Shown piece by piece: positions 54,531 through 64,000 of a stretch of DNA of 64,000 bases; position 1 is the first letter of the stretch, and every line of letters starts with the position of its first letter. The notes under the pieces are model-generated. The model was not told the DNA's origin, made no database searches, and was given only the letters and a program-made list of their open reading frames with translations. A program made the translations under genes and the position numbers. The DNA is from Oegoconia quadripuncta (lineage: Eukaryota; Arthropoda; Insecta; Lepidoptera; Autostichidae), in assembly GCA_949316235.1 (NCBI GenBank), contig OX438757.1:9790657-9854656 (forward strand), given 5' to 3'.

Positions 54531-55369
54531 AATAAAGTGTTCAACTTGCAATTAAAGCAAAATTAGAATCTAAGCGATAGCCGATAGCGGCCATCAACAT
54601 GAATAAGTATTAATGTGATCTGTTTGATAGATGCGGTTTCATTATGTTTATATTACAAGATGTAGTGTGAATCGAACTGTCTGCGCAGATCTAAACATTT
54701 CTAAAGGAATTCCTGGATCGGCGCCAAGTGGGCGTTGCCGAGGTAATTTCAGTGATCCCTCAAAATAGGCACATCAACAGTTCATAGTTTTATTGTGATC
54801 TCCGATAGATCAACCAACGAACGATGTCTATATTGTCTGCCTAGAAACATTATGTTTGTTTGTTGATTGTTTTTTAAAACAGAAAAGATTATAGCGCCTC
54901 TAACAAAATCTCTTTTCATGATATTACTTAAGCTAGATTTTCAAATATCTGATTGACTACCTACCACCATCTAACCTAACTCGGTCAAAAGTTTGAGATA
55001 GGTTAACCAGTTCCCCAAATAACATCAGGTATGTTTGAGGTCATGTGCATAAAGAATAAAGCTTAAGTTTTAACATTTAGATTAAAATTTGCTGTGGTTT
55101 ATATACGCTCAATCTACTATTCTTTAACTAACCTTTTTGGGACTGGAAGAAATCCCTCTATGGAATAAGTCCACTGTCAAACTCAAACTCTGTATTTATG
55201 TAAAACTCAGGTATTTTCTTTTTGTACAATAAGCAAAGCTTTTAAAAAAAATCATTAATAAAGTATTGACGAAATTTTTAAGGATTTTTATTCAAAATCG
55301 CCATTCGCAGGCAGGCCATGTACCAATGTGTTTTTAAATTTAATTTAACTACTTATGTGCATTTACCCG

Positions 55370-55556
55370 ACTGCTCTTGAACGGTGAAGGAAAACATCGT
55401 GGGGAAACCTGCATGCCTGAGAAATGAAAAATCTAAGGCATGTGAAGTCCCCAACCCACATTGGGCCAGCGTTCTGGACTATGGCCCATACTCCCACATA
55501 TAGGAGGGAAGGCATATATCCCTGTAGTGGAACGTTTACAGGCGAATAATGATGAT
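55370..55556 (+). repeat. RTE-type LINE 3' end
   Basis: GGTGAAGGAAAACATCGTGG, GGAAACCTGCATGCCTGAGA, CCAACCCACATTGGGCCAGC and TATATCCCTGTAGTGG, then an AATGATGATT end. This is the longest plus-strand copy of the family and is also seen at 2,152 (antisense), 16,092 and 19,657. Confidence 0.75.
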
Positions 55557-55956
55557 TCAAAATTGTTCAATCAATTTCATTTATGTTCACATCCGTGATA
55601 GGTTCAATGTTTATATGCCAGTCCGATGTGCGACAGCCTACGCTACGCAAAATGCGAAGTTCGCAAATCAAATTTCGAGGCTTGCCGGGCCCCCCAATAT
55701 TGGATTTACAACAAAATGGCGTCATACGTCACAATCTATATCAAGTCAATCAGATAATAGAGAAAAGAGAAAATATGACCTTCTATAGTTCTGTAGAATA
55801 GATCCGGGATGAAACGAAAGTGAGTTTGTCCGTTGCTAGAGATGAAAGATAGATAACAAAAAAAAATACACGTTTTTACTAGATAATATTTTTACAATAT
55901 CCAGTGTTGGGGCTACTTGTAAGTAAAGTTTACTTGTGTTAGTAGTCCCGCTCACT

Positions 55957-56265
55957 TTTTTTTATGCACGACGCGTTCGTACTTGACCTCAATCACACCT
56001 GATGTTAAGTGAAGATGGGGGCGAAGGTGGAAGCGTACTGACCCGGAAACCCCAACACATTTGAAGGACTGGCTATCTTATCTTTGGCAACCGGAACACA
56101 ACAATGCTGTTAACATTGCTTTTTGGCGGCAGATTTAGATAAGTGGTAGCTAGCCAGGAGAACATTAAAAATACCCTATCACCAACCAAACCATGTATTA
56201 AACATGTAGCCTTTGGGGATCGAGCCCGTGACCCGTGATCCGTGAACCACGTCGGCGGAGTATCA
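55957..56265 (-). mobile_element. SINE family B, near full length
   Basis: T-run, ATGCACGACGCGTTCG, the AACCCCAACACATTTGAAGG variant, AGATAAGTGGTAGCTAGCC and GGGGATCGAGCCCGTGACC (B box mutated). More diverged than 3,558-3,893. Confidence 0.7.
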
Positions 56266-59185
56266 TAAAAATTCTTTAAATTAATAAAAGTCGGAACACA
56301 ACATATTTATCCCGCGGAGAGACATGGAAACACTGAGCCAAGTGCGGTTAAAGATGATACAATTTAGCATATAAAAAGTAATTTAATTGGTTTGATCTTA
56401 CTCCTAAAGGCGCAAGTCTATTTGAAAAGACGCCACGCTCTAGTTAAACGCAGAGGCAAGCAAGACGACTGGAGGCTTAAGTAACTACTTAAAAGCTTAT
56501 CTTGGGAGATAGCTGTTTACTTTACTCCTATAAACATTGCTATTTTAGAGGTCTTGGAAGCAGATACCTTGGCATAAGTTCAGGGACGCAACAATTAGGG
56601 ACTTTCGGTACAAAAACACGCTTTTGTCTTTTTGAATAATTTGGAAACTGATGTAGATTTTACCGACCGGGGAAATTTGCGAACGAAAAATTGACTACGA
56701 AGAAATAATGAGTTCGGGAGAATGATCTAACAAATCCTGATAGAGACGTTAACAAATAGGCAATAAGAGCGGAAGTAACTTCTGTTATAAATGAAGATAC
56801 AAAATTAGACTACCAAATTTTTACTGCAAATAAGTTCAGAAATTGGACTCTACAATAAGGTTATTTTTAAAACGAGTAGTGTAGTAATTTTATACGTCGC
56901 TACGCAATGGTTTGTCTGTTTCGTGAAGAAATTTATATAATTGTGACAAGTGATCGTATTTTAAGTTGTCATTTATTTTGTGGATATAAGAAGTCGTTAC
57001 TTGTTCGCACATAGTACAAGTTCTGTTTCAAGCCAGGTAATCATTTTTGAAATGGCTATTTAGCTTGGCAATCTAACTGTAGGAAATCGTTGTGAGGAGG
57101 AAAAAGGAAAATGCTTTGCCGTGCTGTTGGGACCCGGGGACTGCGATCTGTCGGTTGTCACTGGTCTGTTACCTATGTCCTGTGATTCGGATCCAGTAAC
57201 ATCTGAAAAATAAATACCTTCTTAAACACTGCGCAGAGGCACCAAACGGTGATGGAGTTCAAAACGAAGAAATTGGTCCACGCACTAAAATTTTCGATAT
57301 CGAATCCAGTACAATTGTACACGAAAATCACGGTGAGGGCTGACGTTCAACATTCTGATGATATTAACTCTTTCACGAACAATGAATCCAGACACAATCC
57401 AAGTTTCATTGTTATTATGTCTACAGGCGTTCAATGTCCGCGAAAGTGTTAAGAACAGGGCAGCGCCGCCGGTATTGACTAGACCAAATGATCAGGTCGA
57501 ATGGAGATAAGTTGGAAAGGCATAAAGAGTGGATGATACATGCTGAAGATGATGAGACCTTCTTATAAATCTTCGTCATGCATCAAACAACAACAACAAC
57601 CTCCTGTGCAGTGAGTGCATGGAGGCAAAGGTGGCAGCCGCCGCCGCCCAAGTTATTTAGGTCCAGTGATGGCGGAATACCCGACTAAATACTTCGGGTC
57701 TCCACGAGGATACTCCTAGAAGGCGTCGGCAATTTCAGAGGTCTACTGAGCCTTTTGCAGGCGTTTTGCTTTGGTAAAAGTTGTAATACTAAACGAACGC
57801 AAAATAGGCCCAATATAACGTCGTGTTACGGGGTGCCTGCGAAAACTATATAAATGATCGTACAATATTTGGAAATAGATTTATTTTATATGTTAAATGT
57901 GACTGAATAACTAACCGAAAGTAATGAAAAAGGTGCAGAATACGCCTCAATGTAATAATTACAATAGAATTCGTCGCAGAACATGTAAAAAGATGGACGA
58001 ATATAAACGCTCAAATTGATTCAAAATCGCTTCCTCTCCGATTCCAAATTAGAAGGAAAATTGGCCCCCCATTACTTTGCTTCCTACGTTCCTGTAAAGG
58101 CTGTGTAATCTGATATCGAGGAAATTAGATCTGGTGGAAATAGGTCAATTCAAAGTTTACTCACTTACAAATTCCGTTCAGAGATTTGGGCTCTGTAATC
58201 GTGCCATGTGCGTGAACGGAGTAAGAAACACAATAGGGTTTAGCGAATTCACTTGAATAATGTTCTTTATTAGGTCGACGCAGATTTTGTAAAAAACTTA
58301 AAGAAATGTATGAAACTTGACAGATGTTTTGTGTCTCATCCACATCGCGTCCACAGGACATCCACTGCTAAACACTGGCCTCCCCCATGTTAAGAGGGAT
58401 AATTATAATCACATGTGCAGACATTAATAAAATTAGGCGATGAAGCGCATGGAATTTGCGTTAGTACTATGAAATCTTCGATGGAACCATACAATAACAA
58501 AAAGTAAGGACGAATTCGTTCTTGTTGTTCATACGACGTGCAGTAGTTTTACATAACATTTTGGAGTCAAACTCATATGATTTGCATATGTACTTTATAA
58601 TTTTTTTTTCTTTAGACACGACACGAACGTCGATTTAAATGATTATGTACAAAAATTTACTCGCATATACGAAACTTTACTTCCATCATCTCAAAAATAA
58701 ATGAGTGGTATCTGCTCACCGTTGTTTCTTCTGTATTTTTATAATTTAAGCTTATTATATGACGTTCTGTCATTCGCTGAGATATTTTACTCATTATTGT
58801 TCTAGTATGTTTCAAACTTCAGTTTGTTGTTTTGAATAAATAAAATAAAATAAATTCCTTTAAAGTAATATAATTAACGACAAATTAAATCATTTTTTGT
58901 AACTGGTACAAAAAATAAAATTAAGCACAAAGTTATAAACTAATTTTCTATACAAGTTATATTTCAATTTATGAATATAGGTATCCGATGATATCCGCTT
59001 TACAATTACATTTAAGTCCACTACTGGACATAAGTCGCTTACTTACCATAGCGGGATTACCCTAATCACCTCTGGGAGATAGTTTGCAAAACAATTTTAT
59101 TCATGGGTACTTTTTACGTAAACGCAAACGCGATGGTAAAGTTATTATTATTTTATTTTATTTTCTTGGGAAAACCAACAGCTGT
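56265..59185. other. Three kb without a recognised gene
   Basis: Short frames only. Small items: (CAA)n at about 57,586 with a GCAGCCGCCGCCGCCC stretch near 57,636, and fragments resembling the CCACTGCTAAACACTGGCCT and AAGTCCACTACTGGACATAA words of RTE-like repeats near 58,360 and 59,015. Confidence 0.45.
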
Positions 59186-59189
59186 TTTA

Positions 59190-59465
59190 CAAATTATCAC
59201 TTAAACTAAAAAAACTGAAAGCCAATTAGAGGTTTCCACTAAGTATTTAAAAACTAAAAAACCCTCCAGCATGTTTTGTATTTTACAAGCTACATATTGG
59301 ATGTTTTACCATAAAATGTATCCTTTGACACTCTATAGATCAAGACGAATCGAACGACACCTTGTACTTCAAAGTCGGTCGAGCCATTTAGGCTACAGGT
59401 TGTGACATGGAAATCTACATATATACACTCGAAAAACATTACCCTCCTTTTTGGGGCTGTTTTGC
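59190..59465. repeat. ACTCGAAAAACATTACCCTCC family
   Basis: CGAATCGAACGACACCTTGT, GGTCGAGCCATTTAGGCTAC, AGGTTGTGACATGGAAATCT and ACACTCGAAAAACATTACCC in order. It is the complement of 28,865-29,090. Confidence 0.65.
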
Positions 59466-59545
59466 TCACGGAATACGATTCATTAGTCGCCTTTTACGAC
59501 ACCCACGGGAAGAGACGGGTTGTTCCTATTCCTCTCTTCTACGGG
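59466..59545 (-). repeat. GTAAAAGGCGACT repeat family, antisense fragment
   Basis: ATTAGTCGCCTTTTACGACA and CCCACGGGAAGAGACGGG are the complement of the family at 11,150 and 47,090. 59,545-60,040 shows no feature. Confidence 0.5.
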
Positions 59546-60044
59546 AACTTCTACATTGCACGAGCAAATTAAATTGTTGCCAGATAACAAATTTCATATT
59601 CAGCTAATGTTCTTAATTCGCGTCCACCAATACTGCGTCCTTCAACATAAGTTAAATTACGTAACTGGAGAACCCACTCGATGCACACTGTTAACATATA
59701 TAACATGATGGAATAATTTAATTAAGAATATAAATTAATTGAGTTTGTTTTTAACAAAGCAATAAGCAATTATTGCAGTCTGATGTGCACGTGCACTGAT
59801 TGGTAGTTGCTTGTTAGCATTACGACTAGTTAAGTCGAGCAGTCGGATAGAAAGTTTGTAGCCAACTTTATCTTGTTAGATACAGTATACTAGTCTAGTC
59901 GTCCAATCAAAGGGGAGGTTCACATTCATGTAACATTAATTCCTCCACCAGTGAAATTTTGCAGTATAGTTAAGCAGAGTTAGATTACGTTTGTACCATT
60001 GCGAAAGTAAATTAATTGTGCATCGAAACCTATCTACATCTATC

Positions 60045-60600
60045 TTAATATCTTAATATCTTTATTGTATACAAAATTGTTACAGAAATATGCATTGTAT
60101 ATAAAATGTACAAAGGCGAGCTTAACTCCGATAAAGTTTTCTACCAGCAAACCTTAGAGATACATAGTGTTTATTAGATTGGGCAGAAAATAGTGTATAC
60201 AACAATTGAAAATTATTTTATAAAAAAAAATAATAATAATAATATACTATATAAATAAATATAGCACATAACCTATCCAATATATATATAGTACGAAGTA
60301 TAAACAAGTATATACATTATCAATACTCATATTATGATAAATAATTAAATAATTACTATAATACTGAGAAGAAATCATATACACAAATAATGCTCTTTTA
60401 CTCTTTTCTTGAAAATTTCTAACGATGGACTTGCGCGGATTGCATGCGGTAGCGCGTTCCATAGTCTCACTGACCGAATCGTTAACGAATCACTATAACG
60501 TGTTGTCAAGTGTGATGGGCATTTAAGCATGAGGGATGTGGTTGTTCTGCGAGGTTTACCTCGGGGTACAAGATAGTCAAATCGCAAATCTATTTGTCAC
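60045..60600 (-). pseudogene. LINE ORF2 C-terminus with 3' UTR, antisense
   Basis: Minus strand 60,587-60,375 reads RFDYLVPRGKPRRTTTSLML, SIRSVRLWNALPHAIRASPS-like (here LTIRSVRLWNALPHAIRA) and LEIFKKRVKEHYL. The WNALP…FKKRVKEHYL pattern is the Jockey/CR1-type ORF2 C-terminus, with no stop in ~70 codons. The UTR follows to an (ATTAAGAT)n-like tail at about 60,045 and matches 2,625-2,815 on the plus strand. Confidence 0.8.
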
Positions 60601-60899
60601 ACTGCAATTTTCTGACGGAGGAATTTATTGTCTGGTTCGTCTACCAAGCATTTAGGCTACTGATTTAATTAGGGTTACTAATATCTCCACTTATTTACTC
60701 CTAAGGGACTCGAAAATTCTCTAGGGGAATTATCGGATTGTCAAGAAATGTGTAATACATGAAAAACTCAGAAAATGAATATTAAATATCTAGCAAATTA
60801 CGTAATTAATGTTGCGTACAATGACAACCATTTTATATATTATTAAAGTTCTTTTTAAGCAATAAATCAATTTTCTGTTTCTAAAGCCATCTTGGGCTT

Positions 60900-61300
60900 A
60901 AACTATTCTAATCTCTGTGGTAGGGCACCCACTACCAACTTCTCAACATCTCCATTCTAAATCGGGCTGTAAGGATTATCGAAGATTCCAAGCTCATAGA
61001 TGGTTTAAAATCCCTCACTTTAGGCAGGGCTTCTTGGCTATACAAGGTTATTTATTGTAAAACTGAAATTAGTTTGGATAGAAGGTATAGAATCGATTCC
61101 GGCTTAAAATACCTATATTTTAATTTATTTATATTTTTTCTTAATTATTCTTATCTTATCTAATTAAGGAAAGTTTTCCCTGCAAGCCGAAACATAACAG
61201 TAACTGAATGGTCAACAATCCTTTATTTATTTATTTTCTAGCCATATATGTTCTAATTGTAGTGTATCGCCTTTTTGGTATTCAAAAAATCACCTTATAA
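60900..61300 (+). pseudogene. LINE ORF2 C-terminal fragment
   Basis: SILNRAVRIIEDSKLIDGLK, SLTLGRASWLYKVIYCKTEI and DRRYRIDSG are readable between about 60,950 and 61,105. The QxRAVRI(I/V)xDxxLxxxLxxLxLRR pattern is a known LINE ORF2 thumb-region motif. It shares its last part with 1,545-1,780. The rest is decayed. Confidence 0.6.
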
Positions 61301-61860
61301 AATTGGGAGTATTCTAAAAAGCTTTTGACATGATAGTATCTATATACATCACAAGTAACATTTACAATTTACTAATTTTCTACTTAGCTGCCATGGTACC
61401 TTCGAAATAGAGTTAGACCTTTTAAGATCGTCAGACAAAGCAAACGCCTGCATAACGGCCTCAAAGGATATTAAATGACGGTAATTGAGGGAGAACCTCC
61501 TCTTTATTTAATTAACAGGAGTTGCGAGATGTGTCTTGATTCATAAACCCGTTTTCTCTACATTTGTTACAGCTTAATTCAATTACACTAATGTATATTC
61601 AGCTTAAATGTTTGTACTCTAGAAGTTACTTTGATATTAAATATTTCTAATCTAAAGACACACCTTTTGGTAATATAGTACCTACGTGTCCAGAAGATAT
61701 AACCAGTAGCAAAATGAAACACTTCCTAACAGTTTATCATATTTCCGAAAAGAAACAGTAAAGGACTGAATGGATTCCTCTATGAAATCTAAATATGAAA
61801 TAAGTCCTTGAGTTTTCTTTTATAAAATCGGCAGCAACATTTCATATACACTACACAATA
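61300..61860. other. No recognised feature
   Basis: AT-rich DNA without repeat partner or coding signal. Confidence 0.45.
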
Positions 61861-61923
61861 TCATAATATAATATTATAAATATTCAAGTTTTCTACTTGA
61901 ATATTTATAATATTATATTATGA
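61861..61923. repeat. Perfect 29-bp inverted repeat with 5-nt loop
   Basis: TCATAATATAATATTATAAA plus TATTCAAGT at 61,861-61,889 is exactly complementary to 61,895-61,923. An AT-rich cruciform-prone hairpin. Confidence 0.92.
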
Positions 61924-62084
61924 TTATGTAATACTTTCTGTATTACAATAGAAGCAATGAATTAATTCAAGATGTCAAGCAAAATATCAAGTAAAAGTTC
62001 ATTCATGATTCATTCTTCGTTTGCAAGTAATAAAATTGTGTTAATTTAAAAAAAATATATAAGACAAGAAAATTAAAACTAAAG

Positions 62085-62570
62085 CTAAATGATAGGACGA
62101 AAACGTACGCGCCCGAAGCCCGAAGTTCTCAGAACCAATTTTGACAGATCGTGAACGAACTTCTGCGTGTCCAATGACCACGCGCCCATAGTCTCTACAG
62201 CAAGTCCCACAAACTCATGGTTACCGAGTAACGATGAGTATTTGCGGTGTTTGAGTAGCTGGCCTTCCTCTGTCGCGGTTGTGGGTATGTGAGATGGTGC
62301 CGAAGGGTCGACGCATGTGGCATCCATCAAACTCCGTCCAAGTGACCATGGCACTAATGTCGCCCCTTCCGGCCTCTTGCCGTCGGCTTGGCACAAACCG
62401 CATGGCTCGAGGGCCGCAAGGGGCCCGACATGTATCGAATTTAATATGGCGGTAAGAATGGCCGGCGCTTTTGCTACACAAAAGATTGTGACGCCCATAT
62501 TGGTCCGCAGGGACAACGATGCGGTTCACATACGTTGGCACCTACTCACAAGCCAACTGCAGTTCTGAGG
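62085..62570 (-). pseudogene. LINE-associated C-terminal domain fragment (broken)
   Basis: On the minus strand two frames complement each other. One has QYGRHNLLCSKSAGHSYRH (a Cys/His module, G-R-H-x-L-x-C). The other has LEPCGLCQADGKRPEGATLV, PWSLGRSLMDATCVDPSAPS and KHRKYSSLLGNHEF, then FVGLAVETMGAWS. I recall the YGRHxLxC…DGKRPDG-x-T-x-x-PW-x-x-GR-x-L-x-W-DATC-x-D order from C-terminal regions of reverse-transcriptase-like retroelement proteins of invertebrates. Here the W of WDATC is missing and a frame change lies between the modules. The frame then runs to a stop at 62,085. A relic; clade not determinable. Confidence 0.6.
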
Positions 62571-63169
62571 ATGTTAATGTCTAGCATTGTGCCTATGTAA
62601 TTTAATTTAATTAAATAAAATAAATAAAGTTTCTGTGAAATTTGACAATATCATCCTAATACTGGACATAGCCTTTCCATTCAAGCCTCCTGTCAATTTC
62701 AATTTACGCAGTATCTTTTAATCAGTAAAATGACTGCAGATACTAACGCAGGCAATGATAGATGCAGAACACAGATTGACAAATTCTACGTACTCGTAGA
62801 TGCGTACTGTGCAATTTGGTAGTAATAATGATAGGGAAATTAATATTTGATTTCAATATAATTGCCATTGATTGCGTTTACTATAGCTCGCATAATATTA
62901 GCATACCGTTAAGGTTAAGACAGATTACTAATCGAGCTCATCATTTAAACATCATCCGTCTACGCCTTTGTAACGTATACTACGGGATTCTGTATGAAGT
63001 AATCCCTTACTGTATTAAATCACAATTCATACTTAAACTTTCATTATCATCTAAGCTACGCTGTAACTTGTGTTTGATAATGGATAAGAAAGCGAACGAA
63101 CTGACGGACCACCTGATAGGAAGTGATTACAGCAGGTGTTCGTGATATGATAGTTCATGTCACGCCCGC

Positions 63170-63269
63170 AATCACGGGAACACATGCATTATCTGGTATA
63201 AGACATGTTCCCGTGATTTGATAAAACCCCCAATAAGCTATGGCTTATTCGTTATGAGTAAGGGGTTTT
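63170..63269. repeat. Two adjacent hairpins
   Basis: AATCACGGGAACACATG / CATGTTCCCGTGATT form the first (63,170-63,218). AAAACCCC…GGGGTTTT, with AATAAGC/GCTTATT inside, forms the second (63,223-63,269). Possibly one foldback repeat. The DNA from 62,570 to 63,165 shows nothing else. Confidence 0.7.
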
Positions 63270-63330
63270 CCCGATTAATGATTGAGACATTGATTTGTAG
63301 AGGGTAAAATTTCATTCGTGGAAGTCCTGT

Positions 63331-63640
63331 TTACTGGTGTTACTACTCGTGATTACGAACACCTTTCCACTATGAACCATATATAGCCGAATTCGATCAA
63401 ATAAAATTTGAATACCCATACAAAGTAAACTATTCTGAACCACTTTTAGTATGGAACCCAACAATTTTCGGCTGAATTCGGCTATAGTTCCTAGTGGAAA
63501 GTTGCCGAAAATTGTTGGAATTCCATTCATATGGTTTTAGAATGTTTTACTTTATATGGATAATCGAAAATGTTTTGATCGAATTCGACTATAGTTCCTT
63601 GAAGAAAGTTGTTCGTAATCAAGACTGGTGTCACCAGTTA
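63331..63640. mobile_element. 310-bp element with ~145-bp inverted arms
   Basis: The left arm from TTACTGGTGTTACTAC and TGATTACGAACACCTTTC is mirrored by the right arm through GTTCGTAATCAAGACTGGTG. Inner words CGAATTCGATCAAA/TTTTGATCGAATTCG, TACAAAGTAAA/TTTACTTTATA and CCAACAATTTTCGGC/GCCGAAAATTGTTGG pair in order around a centre near 63,486. Arms are imperfect (small indels). 63,641-64,000 has no feature. Confidence 0.8.
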
Positions 63641-64000
63641 CTGGGAATTACACGAAATCAAATTCACCTTGTATAGACTATGAAAATAGAAAAAAAGAAA
63701 ACATATTTTGGCACATATAAAAGTGAGGCCTATAACTACATCGTATATGTTCTAAATGTTTGGTACAGCCAACATTATACTTAGTTAAACTACTCACTAC
63801 CTGACAAAAAGAGGTACACAGATACATAGGACTAGGTACATAAAATGCCTAGAATTAAAGATCGTGACAGCTAGTGTAGCGGCTTTTTGTCGCTTTCATT
63901 CCTTGGTAACATCAAATGCGTCTAGCTCTATTTATTCGACCGCTCCGTGGACGTATTGGTTTGAACGGAGGGTGATTTTAAAACCCCAATGATTTTTGTT

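Noticed and set aside
62317..62568. 83-codon plus-strand frame
   Set aside because: It is the opposite-strand shadow of the LINE-associated C-terminal domain.

Overview
The window looks like AT-rich, transposon-saturated DNA of an insect, most probably a moth or butterfly. I infer this from the repeats: tRNA-derived SINEs, a Jockey/CR1-type LINE with CATTTT-type tail, RTE 3' ends with (GAT)n or (ATC)n tails, R1-like remnants, a mariner, and many small TIR elements. It contains no bacterial-style genes, rRNA, genuine tRNA gene or CRISPR array. I see no intact, conserved single-copy host gene.

Region by region. 1-5 kb: LINE tails, a dispersed TTCTTAGCCATG family, SINEs and hairpins. 5.0-7.3 kb: a nearly perfect 269-bp-arm palindrome, a Helitron-like N-terminal ORF and a mariner with all three catalytic aspartates, whose reading frame starts in flanking repeat. 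7.4-15.4 kb: SINEs and three TIR elements, one with a natural empty-site comparison, plus LINE ends. 15.6-17.5 kb: alternating-orientation tandem MITE copies, then a phased TTTGGC-like array split by a GC-rich insert. 19-22 kb: one long TIR element and sparse repeats. 22.5-25.8 kb: a candidate spliced zinc-binding (CxxC) reading frame, cut by a 2.1-kb LINE with a 607-codon reverse-transcriptase ORF and a 5-bp target duplication.

31,960-45,165 is the most unusual part. Two 43-bp inverted termini (35/43 identical) flanked by TTA on both sides bound 13.2 kb. Inside are a 180-bp satellite with dimeric structure, a ~250-bp array, ~108-130-bp arrays that switch orientation, and a ~140-bp array. A decayed plus-strand spliced gene lies between them. 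Its exon remnants carry a SAM-domain tail and the C-terminal domain I associate with SAMD3-like proteins. I read this as a large PIF/Harbinger-like, TTA-targeting element with a captured or cargo gene. No transposase is visible in it, so this remains a hypothesis.

45.2-64 kb: a GC-rich 4x150-bp array next to that element, hairpin MITEs, LINE ORF2 C-terminal fragments in both orientations (51.3-54.5, 60.0-61.1, 62.1-62.5 kb), another SINE, and a 310-bp long-TIR element near the right end. Only the mariner transposase and the LINE reverse transcriptase have long intact frames. Family names are from memory of motifs; no database search was possible.
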